From the NCBI RefSeq assembly GCF_004118155.1, contig NZ_SAIQ01000001.1:1302001-1366000 (forward strand): 64,000 nucleotides of DNA, read 5' to 3'. Below the pieces are notes generated by a model. It worked only from the letters and a program-made list of their open reading frames with translations. It was not told the DNA's origin and searched no databases. A program made the translations under genes and the position numbers. The DNA is from Edaphocola flava. Lineage in GTDB: Bacteria > Bacteroidota > Bacteroidia > Chitinophagales > Chitinophagaceae. Of this stretch, positions 9,061 to 18,452 are shown piece after piece. Position 1 is the stretch's first letter, and each line of letters opens with the position of its first letter.

Positions 9061-10410
9061 TTACAAACCTTTTACGGCTTCTTTGAATTGATCTCCTCTG
9101 TCTTCATAATTTTTGAAGAGGTCAAAGCTGGCACAACCCGGAGACAGCAATACGATATCTCCTTTATCGGCCAGGGCATAGCTTGCATTTACAGCGTCTT
9201 TTGCACTTGCAGTATCTACTATTGTAGCGACCACACCATCAAATGCTTTATGAATAGGACTATTGTCAATACCCATACAAACAATTGCTTTCACTTTTTC
9301 CTGTACCAACTCCATAATTTCATTGTAGTTGTTACCCTTGTCCTGTCCGCCCAATATCAGTACCACCGGCTTTTTCATGCTTTCCAGTGCAAACCATACA
9401 GAGTTCAGGTTAGTACCTTTGCTATCATTGATAAACTCAACACCACGCACAGTAGCTACATATTCCAGACGATGCTCCAGCCCGTCAAAGGTTTCAAAAC
9501 AATCTCTGATCTTTTCTTTACGAATACCTGCTGCTCTTGCAGAAATACCTGCGGCCATAGAGTTGAATTGATTGTGTTTACCTTTTAATGCCAGATCATG
9601 CACAGTAGTCTTCATATCATCTCCCTCCCATTTAATGTGCATTTCATCATTATTCATATATGCTCCGTCCTGATTGTTAAGTAGGTGATCGCTCATTGTG
9701 ATATAAATTGTTCGTGGGTTAATAGTATTTTGTTCTAAGTATTTTATAGTTGCTTCGTCTTCCTGGTTCAGTATGAGGATATCATTTTCTTGCTGGTTTT
9801 CTGCTATCCTGAACTTGGCTGCGGCATACTTGTCGAAATTGTATTCGTAGCGGTCCAGGTGGTCTGGTGTTATATTCAGAATCATGGCTATATCCGGTCT
9901 GAAGGTCTTAATATCATCCAGCTGGAAACTGCTGATCTCTGCTACATACCATTCGGTAGGCTGCTCTGCAATCTGCTTGGCAAAGCTGTAACCGATATTA
10001 CCGACCATTGATACATCCAGTTTGTTTTGCTTCAGGATGTAATAGACCAGGCTCGTTGTGGTGCTTTTTCCGTTACTGCCTGTTATAGCAATGATCTTAC
10101 TGTCTCCCTTATGGCGGTAGGCCCATTCAATCTCACTGATCAGCTCTATACCTGCGGTCCTGATGGCTTTTATGATCGGTGCCTTTTCCGGTATGCCGGG
10201 ACTCTTGACGATCAGGTCAGCATTCAGAATCAGATCCTGTGTGTGCCCTCCGGATTCGTAAGCGATGTTATGTGCCTCCAGTTCGGCCCGGTAGCTTTCC
10301 TTGATCTGGCCAAAATCCGAGACGAACACATCGTACCCTTCTTTCTTAGCCAGGATTGCTGCGCCGTTTCCGCTCTCGCCTGCTCCTAATACAACAATAC
10401 GTTTCATCAT
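9061..10410 (-). CDS. murD: UDP-MurNAc-L-alanine--D-glutamate ligase MurD
   Basis: Mur ligase that adds D-Glu to UDP-MurNAc-L-Ala. An N-terminal dinucleotide-type fold (VVLGAGESGNG) binds the UDP substrate, the ATP loop GSNGKST is at residues 111-117, and NITPDHLDRY marks the central domain. Two adjacent ATG codons exist (10410 and 10407); either could be the start. Length (449 aa) is normal. It follows mraY by 9 bp and precedes ftsW by 34 bp. Confidence 0.96.
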   Translation of the reverse strand: MMKRIVVLGAGESGNGAAILAKKEGYDVFVSDFGQIKESYRAELEAHNIAYESGGHTQDLILNADLIVKSPGIPEKAPIIKAIRTAGIELISEIEWAYRHKGDSKIIAITGSNGKSTTTSLVYYILKQNKLDVSMVGNIGYSFAKQIAEQPTEWYVAEISSFQLDDIKTFRPDIAMILNITPDHLDRYEYNFDKYAAAKFRIAENQQENDILILNQEDEATIKYLEQNTINPRTIYITMSDHLLNNQDGAYMNNDEMHIKWEGDDMKTTVHDLALKGKHNQFNSMAAGISARAAGIRKEKIRDCFETFDGLEHRLEYVATVRGVEFINDSKGTNLNSVWFALESMKKPVVLILGGQDKGNNYNEIMELVQEKVKAIVCMGIDNSPIHKAFDGVVATIVDTASAKDAVNASYALADKGDIVLLSPGCASFDLFKNYEDRGDQFKEAVKGL

Positions 10411-10419
10411 TCTTTATAC

Positions 10420-11703
10420 TTATTGCAGTTTCATCGAAACGATACTCAGTACAGCCAGTAAAATACCAACGATCCAGAAGCGTGTTACGATTTTAGTTTC
10501 ATGATATCCCAGTTTCTGGTAGTGATGGTGCAATGGCGCCATTTTAAATAAGCGGTTCTCCTTTGCATATTCAAGACCATTCTTTCTTTTCTGATATTTA
10601 AAGTATCCTGTTTGCAGCAGCACTGAGAGGTTTTCTACCAGGAAAATGCCACAGAAAATAGGAATCAGTAATTCTTTTCTGATAATGATGGCCATACAGG
10701 CAATGATACCACCGAGTGCCAGGCTACCGGTATCACCCATAAATACCTGTGCCGGGTAGGTGTTGTACCAGAGGAAGCCAATACAGGCTCCCACAAAGGC
10801 ACCCATGAAAATGGATAACTCACCCAGGTTAGGAATATGCATGATGTTCAGATATTCGGCAAATACATAGTTGCCGGAGAGGTAGGCGAAAATACCTACG
10901 CAAACCCCTATGATTGCCGATACCCCTGTGGCCAGACCATCCAGACCATCGGTCATATTCGCGCCATTACTTACTGCAATGATGATGAAGGTGACAAATA
11001 TGATATATAATAACGGTGTGGTCCAGTTGATATTTTTATCTCCGAAAACCGAAGCGATCTTAGCAAAGCTGATCTCGTGGTTTTTATTAAACGGAACGCT
11101 GGTTACAGCCGATTGCACTTTCACATATTTTCTTACCCTGCCGTCATTTTCCTTGCGGAAGGTAGGCTCACCAATGATCTTCTCTGTATTGTTGTATAAT
11201 GTAGGTCTGCCATCCACTACTTCGCGGGTAGTCACTACGTGGCTGTTGAAGTACATCATTGACCCTATAATTATACCCAGACCTAATTGCCCGATTACTT
11301 TAAACTTACCTTTCAGGCCTTCTTTATTCTTTTTGAATACCTTAATGTAATCATCCAGGAACCCGATAATGCCAAGCCATACCGTACTGATCAGCATCAT
11401 AATGATATATACATTGCTGATGCGTGCAAACAGCAGTGTTGGTATCAGTATACCGGCAATGATGACCAGACCGCCCATTGTAGGCGTACCTTTCTTGGAT
11501 GTTTGTCCATCCAGGCCCAGCTCACGGATGGTTTCACCGATTTGCTTCTTTTGCAGAAACTTGATCACCTTCTTCCCGTAGATCATCGTAATGACCAATG
11601 ACAGGAGAATGGCCATCGATGTACGGAAGGTAATGAACTGAAAGACACCTGCGCCGCTCAGTCCGAATACTTCCCTTAGGTATGTGAATAAGTTGTAAAG
11701 CAT
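10420..11703 (-). CDS. mraY: Phospho-MurNAc-pentapeptide transferase MraY
   Basis: Integral membrane enzyme that transfers phospho-MurNAc-pentapeptide to undecaprenyl phosphate, giving lipid I. Conserved Asp motifs are visible: DDYIK near residue 117, [12 protein letters not shown] at about 249-260 and [12 protein letters not shown] further on. At 427 aa it is about 65 residues longer than E. coli MraY. The extra sequence lies at about residues 155-225, a polar, charged stretch between TM segments, probably an external loop. Confidence 0.97.
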   Translation of the reverse strand: MLYNLFTYLREVFGLSGAGVFQFITFRTSMAILLSLVITMIYGKKVIKFLQKKQIGETIRELGLDGQTSKKGTPTMGGLVIIAGILIPTLLFARISNVYIIMMLISTVWLGIIGFLDDYIKVFKKNKEGLKGKFKVIGQLGLGIIIGSMMYFNSHVVTTREVVDGRPTLYNNTEKIIGEPTFRKENDGRVRKYVKVQSAVTSVPFNKNHEISFAKIASVFGDKNINWTTPLLYIIFVTFIIIAVSNGANMTDGLDGLATGVSAIIGVCVGIFAYLSGNYVFAEYLNIMHIPNLGELSIFMGAFVGACIGFLWYNTYPAQVFMGDTGSLALGGIIACMAIIIRKELLIPIFCGIFLVENLSVLLQTGYFKYQKRKNGLEYAKENRLFKMAPLHHHYQKLGYHETKIVTRFWIVGILLAVLSIVSMKLQ

Positions 11704-11715
11704 TTTTCTATATAA

Positions 11716-13179
11716 TTATTTTTCCAATAGTTTAAACATTTCGAGGAGTACCTCACGGTCATCAAAATGATGGCGTACTCCTTTGATCTCCTGGTAGGTT
11801 TCATGACCTTTGCCGGCCACGAGTATTACATCATCTGCATGGGCCATACTTACTGCCGTTTTGATTGCGGCTTTCCGGTCACTGATGCGTAATGCTTTGC
11901 GCATCATACCTGGTGTAAGACCCGCTTCCATATCATCCAGTATCGCTTCAGGGTCTTCACTTCTCGGGTTGTCGGAAGTCAGGATCACCTTTGAGCTCAG
12001 TTCGCAGGCTACCTGTGCCATTTCTGGTCGTTTCAGTTTATCTCTGTCTCCGCCACAGCCAATCACGGTAATGATATTGGCCTGCTGACCGAATTGTTTT
12101 ATCGTAGACAATACATTCTGTAAAGCATCCGGCGTATGGGCGTAATCTATAATACCCAGTATTTTTTCGGTAGCAGAATGGTAGGTTTCAAACCTGCCTG
12201 CTGCTCCCTGCATATTGCTCAGGGCTGTCAGTACATCAATCTTATCCTGTCCGCATAATACTGCTGCACCGTATACGGCCAGCAGGTTATAGGCATTGAA
12301 CAGGCCCGACATACGGAAATGAACATCCTGTCCGTCCACATTCATCAGGAGGCCGGTCAGGTTATTTTCAAATACCTTGCCTTTGAAATCGCAGGGTACT
12401 CTTAAACCATATGCTTTCTTTGCCGCCTTAGTATTTTGCAACATCACCATACCGCGTTTATCGTCGATATTGGTCAGGGCAAATGTGCCTTTCGGCAAGT
12501 GGTCAAAGAACTGTTTCTTAACCCTTATATACTCATCAAACGTCTTATGATAATCGAGGTGATCATGCGTAATATTGGTAAAGATGCCTCCGCGGAAAGT
12601 GATACCTGTAATACGGTGCTGATGCACTGCATGGGAGCTCACTTCCATAAAAGCATACGTACAGCCGGCATCCACCATCTGGCGGAACAATGCCTGCAGA
12701 CTTACCGGATCGGGAGTAGTATGCGTAGAAGGAATAACATTTTCCCTTATCCTGTTCTCCACTGTAGATACCAATCCTGAAGGCTCATCCAGTTGATTAA
12801 ATAATTTATATAACAGTGTCGCAACACTGGTCTTTCCGTTCGTTCCCGTTACGCCCACCACCTGCAATTTGCGGGTAGGGTGGCCGTAAAATGCCGATGC
12901 CATCAATCCAATAACCGGGGCTACCTCATCCACCTGTATATAACATACTTCCAGATTTAAAATTTCCGGGAGCTCTTTACATACTATAGCTATTGCACCG
13001 GCTTCGATGACAGCTGGTATATACTGATGTCCGTCTGTTACCGTACCCTTCTGTGCAAAGAAAAGCATACCAGGAGCGGCCTTACGGGAATCAATCGTAA
13101 GACCATCTATAACAAGATCAGTACGGCCATGTATAGCCCGTACCGGAATGTCTTGTATGATTGCTGCTATGTTCTTCAC
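11716..13179 (-). CDS. murE: UDP-MurNAc-tripeptide synthetase MurE
   Basis: Mur ligase that adds the third residue of the stem peptide. The ATP loop TGTNGKTS is at residues 111-118. A DNPR motif near residue 400 is the signature of enzymes that add meso-diaminopimelate rather than lysine, so the wall is predicted to be mDAP-type. A dapA gene at the other end of the window fits this. Length (487 aa) is normal. It starts 1 bp after the ftsI stop, indicating tight coupling. Confidence 0.97.
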   Translation of the reverse strand: MKNIAAIIQDIPVRAIHGRTDLVIDGLTIDSRKAAPGMLFFAQKGTVTDGHQYIPAVIEAGAIAIVCKELPEILNLEVCYIQVDEVAPVIGLMASAFYGHPTRKLQVVGVTGTNGKTSVATLLYKLFNQLDEPSGLVSTVENRIRENVIPSTHTTPDPVSLQALFRQMVDAGCTYAFMEVSSHAVHQHRITGITFRGGIFTNITHDHLDYHKTFDEYIRVKKQFFDHLPKGTFALTNIDDKRGMVMLQNTKAAKKAYGLRVPCDFKGKVFENNLTGLLMNVDGQDVHFRMSGLFNAYNLLAVYGAAVLCGQDKIDVLTALSNMQGAAGRFETYHSATEKILGIIDYAHTPDALQNVLSTIKQFGQQANIITVIGCGGDRDKLKRPEMAQVACELSSKVILTSDNPRSEDPEAILDDMEAGLTPGMMRKALRISDRKAAIKTAVSMAHADDVILVAGKGHETYQEIKGVRHHFDDREVLLEMFKLLEK

Positions 13180-13180
13180 T

Positions 13181-15295
13181 TTAGCTGAGTTCTAGGTTAA
13201 TGGTTTGTCCTTTTTTATAATTACTGCCCGCAGGTATAGACTGCCGGTTTACGCTTCCTGCGCCACTGATGTGTACTTTAAGGCCGGCATTCTCTAACAG
13301 GTAGAGCGCCTCTTTAATACCCATTCCCACTACATCCGGTACTATATTTGTCTTCACTTCTTTCGAAGCAATTTTTAATTTATGTTGTGCATCATTCTGC
13401 AGGAACGAGAGCATTGCATTGCTGTTTTCCTGGTAAGCAGTATAACCCAGCATCTTCAGCAGGTACTGCAATTGGCCCGGAGGTGCTGCTTTTGCAACCA
13501 GCATTTTATCCTTGCCCAGTGAGTCAGCATCCACTTTCCAGCCACCGATCTTGGTGGTATAAAGCTTATCTGCAATGGCTTTAAATACCGGTACACCCAG
13601 TGCTGCACCATAATAAACACCATGTGGTTTAGAGCGGATCACCACTGCTATTGTATAGCGGGGCTTTTCTGCCGGGAAATATCCTACAAAAGAACCTTGC
13701 TTTACACCATCGGCATAGCTATAAAAAACATCACCGATCTTATCTGCTACCTGTGCGGTACCCGTTTTGCCTGCTGCGGTATAGAACGGAGATTGCGCTG
13801 CCTTGGCAGTACCCTCTCTCACCACGGCGCGGGTTACTTGCTGTAACTGCTTTATGGTAGATTCTTTACCTATTTTTTCAATGAGCACCTTTGGTTCGAT
13901 CTGACGGATCACTTTCCCATCTTCTTTAACCGCACTTACGAGGTAAGGTTGCATCATCTTACCATTATTGGCTACTGCATTGTACACCATACAAGTATGT
14001 AGTGGTGTGATCATGCTTTCATAACCGTAACCGATCCAGGGCAGAGAAGTGATTTTATTCCAGCTTTTGCTTTCCGGTGTTTTGATCAGCGGTTTGCGCT
14101 CGCCGGCCAGATCTAAATTCGTTTTTTGGTTTAAGCCCAGATGTTGCAAATGCTTGATATACTTCATCGGGTTATCATGATAATATTTGTTGACCAGGGA
14201 GGCAAAAGCCACATTGGACGACTGTGCAAAGGCTTTTTCTACCGTGATAGAACCTAATCCGCCATGATCGTCACGTACCGTCTGGGTACCGAAGCGCATT
14301 TGCCCACCGTTACAGTTTACCATAGTATTGGCATTGACATAACCGTCTTCCAGTAAGGCATAGAGCGACATCAGTTTGAATACCGATCCCGGTTCAGAAG
14401 GAATCATGGCATAGTTAAAGTCTTCCCAGTATTCGCCATTCTTCTGGCGACCCAGGTTAGCAATAGCCCTGATCTTTCCGGTCTCCACCTCCATCACAAT
14501 AGCCGTACCCTGCAGACACTCATACTGAGCCATAATATCATGCAGTGCATGTTCTGTTACTTCCTGTATGTCTATATCAATGGTTGATACAATATCATGT
14601 CCTTCTACCGCCTCAATCTCAGAACCCACAAGCGGAACCCACTGACCACCTACTTTGTGAATGATGCGGGTGCCTGTTCTGCCCGACAGGTCTGTATCGT
14701 AGCTCTTTTCCAGACCAATGATCTGAGCATTCTCTCTCCACAAACCAATGGTACGGTAAGCCAGCATACCATAAGGGTTCATTCGCTTCATCTGCGGTTC
14801 CGGCATAAAACCACCTTTATTTTTTGGCTTGCGCAATAAAGGCAGGTTGCGGATCAGCTGATAGTCATAATAGGCCACTTTGTTTTTAAGTGTCCAGTAT
14901 CGGCTTTTCCGGCGGAAACCCTCTTTCATTCTCTGTTTCAGCGAAGCGGCAGTCTCATCTTTGAGGATGGTAGCCAGTGCATCGCACAGTGTATCAACAT
15001 TATTGTAGAAGGTGTCTTTATTGATCACCGACAGGTCCATCTTCAGATCAAACTTCGGAATGGTTGCCGACAGGATCTTTCCTTCTTCTGTATATATATT
15101 ACCGCGGTCAGGATATAAGGTTTCAATATCAGAAAAAGAGCGGTTGGCCTGCGCCCTTAGTCGCTCTCCGTCATTGGCCTGAGTCATGCCCGCTTTAATG
15201 ACAATGGCAGCTCCCAATAGCACAATAGCACCAAAAGACAGGTTAACCCGTCTGCTGATGTCTCTTTTTACACTTGATTTTTGTTGTGCTGCCAA
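13181..15295 (-). CDS. ftsI: Septal class B penicillin-binding protein FtsI/PBP3 with PASTA domain
   Basis: Divisome transpeptidase that cross-links septal peptidoglycan and partners with FtsW. A single TM anchor lies at about residues 18-36, a pedestal/dimerisation region at about 55-230, and the transpeptidase domain carries SVFK (304-307, catalytic Ser), SSN (359-361) and KTG (510-512). The last 65 residues form a PASTA domain, starting at IVPDVVGM. A PASTA tail on FtsI is typical of Bacteroidota and Gram-positives but absent from E. coli. The gene starts 4 bp after ftsL. Confidence 0.96.
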   Translation of the reverse strand: MAAQQKSSVKRDISRRVNLSFGAIVLLGAAIVIKAGMTQANDGERLRAQANRSFSDIETLYPDRGNIYTEEGKILSATIPKFDLKMDLSVINKDTFYNNVDTLCDALATILKDETAASLKQRMKEGFRRKSRYWTLKNKVAYYDYQLIRNLPLLRKPKNKGGFMPEPQMKRMNPYGMLAYRTIGLWRENAQIIGLEKSYDTDLSGRTGTRIIHKVGGQWVPLVGSEIEAVEGHDIVSTIDIDIQEVTEHALHDIMAQYECLQGTAIVMEVETGKIRAIANLGRQKNGEYWEDFNYAMIPSEPGSVFKLMSLYALLEDGYVNANTMVNCNGGQMRFGTQTVRDDHGGLGSITVEKAFAQSSNVAFASLVNKYYHDNPMKYIKHLQHLGLNQKTNLDLAGERKPLIKTPESKSWNKITSLPWIGYGYESMITPLHTCMVYNAVANNGKMMQPYLVSAVKEDGKVIRQIEPKVLIEKIGKESTIKQLQQVTRAVVREGTAKAAQSPFYTAAGKTGTAQVADKIGDVFYSYADGVKQGSFVGYFPAEKPRYTIAVVIRSKPHGVYYGAALGVPVFKAIADKLYTTKIGGWKVDADSLGKDKMLVAKAAPPGQLQYLLKMLGYTAYQENSNAMLSFLQNDAQHKLKIASKEVKTNIVPDVVGMGIKEALYLLENAGLKVHISGAGSVNRQSIPAGSNYKKGQTINLELS

Positions 15296-15299
15296 TGTT

Positions 15300-15635
15300 T
15301 TACTTTTTTTCTACTGCTTTTATTTCAAAGGCCGGTTTGGATAAAGGAGCAATACCCAGGGATTTAGCCTGTTCGCTGATCTGTCTTTCCGAAGTGTAAT
15401 AGATCAGGCTGGCCTGTGCGTCCTTATAGCGCCAACGAACCTCTTTTAATTCTTTTTTCTTTTTTTCGATTTCTCTTGCCAGCGACAGTCCTTTATTGCT
15501 GTTAGAGATATACATTACTGCAAGTAAAGCCAGGAAGATCAGGTAGGGCACATTGAGCACCACCCCCCGGTAGGAGATGTTATCAAAGCGCTCTTTGATC
15601 GCATTTATTCTGTCTCTGACATTTGCTTCAGTCAT
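15300..15635 (-). CDS. ftsL: FtsL-like divisome protein
   Basis: Small bitopic protein (111 aa). It has a 25-residue cytoplasmic tail, one TM segment at about 29-45 and a periplasmic Lys/Glu-rich coiled coil at about 50-85 (EIEKKKKELKEVRW). FtsL with FtsB and FtsQ activates FtsWI. Sequence identity is low across the family; the call rests on size, topology and position between rsmH and ftsI, each 4 bp away. Confidence 0.85.
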   Translation of the reverse strand: MTEANVRDRINAIKERFDNISYRGVVLNVPYLIFLALLAVMYISNSNKGLSLAREIEKKKKELKEVRWRYKDAQASLIYYTSERQISEQAKSLGIAPLSKPAFEIKAVEKK

Positions 15636-15639
15636 ATTT

Positions 15640-16548
15640 TTATTTATCCATGTACTCCGCTATACGCAGGCGGGCACTTCTTGATCGGTTATTGTGTTCC
15701 AGTTCCTCTTCTGATGGCAGTACATCCTTCAGTACTTTGAAAGGATTCTCCATCGTCTTGCGGCCGAAAGCATCAGTAGTCACTTCGCTTAAGGTGCCGT
15801 TTTTCATCATCTTTTTAGTCAGGCGGTCTTCCAGTGAATGGAAGGTGATGATCGCCAGGCGGCCACCAGGTTTCAGGCAGTCTTTGGTCTGCTCCAGAAA
15901 CTGGCTCAATACCTCCATCTCCTGGTTTACCTCGATACGTAAAGCCTGGAATACCTGTGCCAGGTATCGGTTAGGCTTACCTTTGATGCAGGAGTCGATG
16001 GCATTTTTAAAACCCTCAATCGTTTTAATATCGCTGCTTTTTCTCTGCTCTACAATTGTTTTGGCCAGCGTACGTGCATTTCTGACTTCCCCGTATACTT
16101 CAAACATCTTATGCAGCTTTGCCTCACTGTAGTCACGGATAATGTCTGCAGCTGTTGTGTCCAGACGGTCATCCATACGCATATCCAGCGGGGCATCGAA
16201 ACGGATCGAAAAACCGCGGTCTGCTGTATCGAACTGGAAGGAGCTCACCCCGAGATCGGCCAGTATACCATCTACTTTAGAGGCCTGGTGTAACCTCAGG
16301 AAACGTTTCATATACTGAAAGTTTTCCTTTACCAGTATAAAGCGTTTATCATCTATTGCATTTTTCCATGCATCTTTATCATGGTCAAAAGCAATAAGTC
16401 TTCCGTTTTTGCCCAGTCGTTCCAGGATGGCCCGGCTGTGGCCGCCCCCGCCGAACGTACAATCGACGTAAACGCCATTGGGCTTGATGTCCAAGGCGTC
16501 AATACTCTCCCGGAGCAATACGGAAATATGATGATAAGCCTGCTCCAT
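15640..16548 (-). CDS. rsmH: 16S rRNA (cytosine-1402-N4)-methyltransferase RsmH
   Basis: SAM-dependent methyltransferase (MraW family) that modifies C1402 in the ribosomal P site. The SAM-binding loop DCTFGGGGHS is near residue 29, LADLGVSSFQFD follows, and the C-terminal segment ITFHSLEDR is the family signature. Length 302 aa is normal. As in most bacteria it is second in the dcw cluster, 7 bp after mraZ. Confidence 0.97.
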   Translation of the reverse strand: MEQAYHHISVLLRESIDALDIKPNGVYVDCTFGGGGHSRAILERLGKNGRLIAFDHDKDAWKNAIDDKRFILVKENFQYMKRFLRLHQASKVDGILADLGVSSFQFDTADRGFSIRFDAPLDMRMDDRLDTTAADIIRDYSEAKLHKMFEVYGEVRNARTLAKTIVEQRKSSDIKTIEGFKNAIDSCIKGKPNRYLAQVFQALRIEVNQEMEVLSQFLEQTKDCLKPGGRLAIITFHSLEDRLTKKMMKNGTLSEVTTDAFGRKTMENPFKVLKDVLPSEEELEHNNRSRSARLRIAEYMDK

Positions 16549-16555
16549 ATAAATA

Positions 16556-16996
16556 TTAATTAAATAATTCGTTTGCCAGATCCTCTTCTTCCTGTTGCTG
16601 CGCGGCGATATAAGCTTCTTTACTTGCCTTATCCCAGACTTCTACTTTATTGCCTTGTGCCCAGAAGATGATTTCTTTATTCAGTCCCGCATATTCCTGT
16701 AATGGTTTAGGGATCAGTATTCTGCCTGCGCTGTCAACTTCCAGAAGGTTAATGCCGTCCAGAAACAGGCGCTTGAATTTTTGTACTTTAGGATTGAAGG
16801 CACTCATTTCGTCCAGTTGCTGGCTTAATTTCTCCCATTCGCTCAAAACATACAAAGTCAGGCAGTTGTCTAATCCACGTTTTACGACATAGGTATGCAC
16901 GTCCGATTCCGGCAATTGCTTGCGGAAGTCAGCAGGGACGAGTAAGCGTCCTTTTGCGTCCATAGAAACCTTATATTCGCCGTAAACTGAGGCCAT
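16556..16996 (-). CDS. mraZ: Transcriptional regulator MraZ
   Basis: DNA-binding protein built of two tandem AbrB-like SpoVT/MraZ domains. The first carries the DAKGRLLVPADFR motif (residues 14-26) and the second DSAGRILIPKPL. In E. coli and mollicutes MraZ binds direct repeats upstream of its own gene and represses or activates the dcw operon. It is the first gene of the leftward cluster here. The repeats at 17134-17169 just upstream are candidate targets as well as DnaA boxes. Length 146 aa is typical. Confidence 0.96.
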   Translation of the reverse strand: MASVYGEYKVSMDAKGRLLVPADFRKQLPESDVHTYVVKRGLDNCLTLYVLSEWEKLSQQLDEMSAFNPKVQKFKRLFLDGINLLEVDSAGRILIPKPLQEYAGLNKEIIFWAQGNKVEVWDKASKEAYIAAQQQEEEDLANELFN

Positions 16997-17070
16997 TCAG
17001 GGTAATTTGAGAATTATGCTACAAAATAACACAAATTCCCACAATTTACCACTATACAGTTGTGTCTATT

Positions 17071-17169
17071 TTATCCACAATTTGGCATTGTTTAACATAT
17101 TGCAAATCAGCTAATTAACATTGAATATGAAAATGTGGAAAACACAAATGTGGATAATATTGTGGATAA
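17071..17169. promoter_or_regulatory. DnaA-box cluster in the mraZ/globin intergenic region
   Basis: The 9-mer TTATCCACA, the consensus DnaA box, occurs perfectly at 17071-17079 (+), 17149-17157 (-) and 17161-17169 (-). A one-mismatch copy, TTTTCCACA, is at 17134-17142 (-). About 0.5 perfect copies are expected by chance in 64 kb on both strands, so three in 99 bp is not random. The interval is AT-rich and lies in a 295-bp divergent region: the dcw cluster runs left and three genes run right. It may be a DnaA-controlled dcw promoter or part of a replication origin. The three minus-strand copies also read as TGTGGAWAA direct repeats, so MraZ binding is an alternative. Confidence 0.7.
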
Positions 17170-17291
17170 AATAGGGCGTTTTTAACACTGCTTTTACAAA
17201 CGGTGGTATTTTGTGTCTGTAGCTTGGTGGTAAATGGTGTTTTGCGGCCTCTGCAGGAATAAATCCGTACCTTTATAGGCAAAAAAATAGC

Positions 17292-17684
17292 ATGAAACCT
17301 GATATAGCAGTAGTAGAAGATATATGTTTGTTTGTAGATGAATTTTATGCCCGCGTAGGAAAGAATGAGCTGATCGGGCCTATTTTTAATGAAAAGCTGG
17401 AAGGCCATTGGGATGCGCATTTGCAGAAAATGTACCGTTTCTGGCAAACCATACTGTTACATGAGCATACCTACAGCGGCAGCCCTTTTCTGCACCATAT
17501 GAAACTGCCTATATATAAAGAGCATTTTAGTATCTGGCTCGATTTATTTCATCAAACAATTGACACGCATTTTGAAGGTCCTGTGGCAGAAGAAGCCAAG
17601 AGCAGGGCAGGCAAAATGGCGCTTATGTTTGAAGCAAAACTCGACTACCTGAGGAGCAATCCGGATACGATACCCCTCGTATAA
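17292..17684 (+). CDS. Group III truncated hemoglobin
   Basis: 130-residue truncated globin. The length, the start pattern (DIxxxEDIxxFVDxFYxRV) and the SPFLHHMKLP segment with a later HFSIWLDLF helix fit group III (Ctb/trHbP-like) globins, which bind haem and O2/NO; the His in HFSIW is the likely proximal ligand. It is the first gene rightward of the DnaA-box region and sits 15 bp before the ComF-type gene, so the two may be cotranscribed. A possible -7 element TACCTTTA lies at 17268-17275. The physiological ligand cannot be told from sequence. Confidence 0.9.
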   Translation: MKPDIAVVEDICLFVDEFYARVGKNELIGPIFNEKLEGHWDAHLQKMYRFWQTILLHEHTYSGSPFLHHMKLPIYKEHFSIWLDLFHQTIDTHFEGPVAEEAKSRAGKMALMFEAKLDYLRSNPDTIPLV

Positions 17685-17699
17685 GCTACACTACCTAAT

Positions 17700-18407
17700 A
17701 TGAAAAAACTAAAACACCACCTTTTACACCCTTTATTAGACATTCTTTTTCCTCAATATTGTACCGGCTGTGCGCAAACCTTGCATGCCGGAGAGGAGCT
17801 ATTGTGCCTTTCCTGCTTTGATAAGCTGCCCTTCACCGGCCTGGAGCAGATACCGGATAATGAAACGGATGTCCGTCTCTATGGAAAACTGGCTCATATG
17901 CACGCAGCACCGCTGCTATACTTTATAGAAGAAGGACTGGTGCAGGAGCTGATGCATCAGTTGAAATACCGCAACCGACCCGACCTGGGCATATTCCTCG
18001 GGAAGCTCATTGCTCATCGCTATGCCCGTACAGAATGGTTTAAGTCTATCGATATAATAGTACCTGTTCCGCTGCACCGGAAGAAAATGTATCGCCGTGG
18101 TTATAATCAGTCTGCGAGTATTGCAGCTGGTATATCGGCTGTAAGCGGCATCCCTGTTGCCGAAAAAGCGATTAAGCGAAGCATCAATACGGCATCTCAA
18201 ACGCATATGACTAGACTGGAGCGCCTGGAAAATGTTTCTGGTGCATTTGTTGCCGGACGACAAGTGCAGGCTCTGGCTGGTAAGCATGTATTGCTGGTCG
18301 ATGATGTGCTGACTACAGGGGCTACGCTGGCCGCCTGCGGCAATGCTATCCTGCAGCTACCGGATACAAGACTGAGTATCGCTACAGCTGCCCTGGCGAT
18401 AACATAG
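17700..18407 (+). CDS. ComF-family amidophosphoribosyltransferase-like protein
   Basis: 235 aa. An N-terminal four-Cys zinc knuckle (C21-x2-C24 and C36-x2-C39) precedes a type I phosphoribosyltransferase domain. The PRPP loop is LLVDDVLTTGATL near residue 198. In naturally competent bacteria ComF supports DNA uptake, and homologues are widespread in non-competent species with unknown substrate. No other competence gene is in the window. It sits between the globin gene (15 bp) and hutH (45 bp). Confidence 0.9.
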   Translation: MKKLKHHLLHPLLDILFPQYCTGCAQTLHAGEELLCLSCFDKLPFTGLEQIPDNETDVRLYGKLAHMHAAPLLYFIEEGLVQELMHQLKYRNRPDLGIFLGKLIAHRYARTEWFKSIDIIVPVPLHRKKMYRRGYNQSASIAAGISAVSGIPVAEKAIKRSINTASQTHMTRLERLENVSGAFVAGRQVQALAGKHVLLVDDVLTTGATLAACGNAILQLPDTRLSIATAALAIT

Positions 18408-18425
18408 TCATCTGGTTTTTTCGAT

Positions 18426-18433
18426 TATCTTTG
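18426..18433 (+). promoter_or_regulatory. Candidate -7 element for hutH
   Basis: TATCTTTG matches the Bacteroidota -7 consensus TAnnTTTG, 19 bp before the hutH ATG and just after the comF-like stop. It is followed by a run of ten A. No clear -33 TTG is seen at the expected spacing, so hutH may have its own weak promoter in addition to readthrough. Confidence 0.45.
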
Positions 18434-18452
18434 CGCAAAAAAAAAAGACCTG

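Noticed and set aside
17034-17170. Firm call of oriC
   Set aside because: DnaA boxes are present but no skew data or 13-mer unwinding element was established; kept as a finding only.
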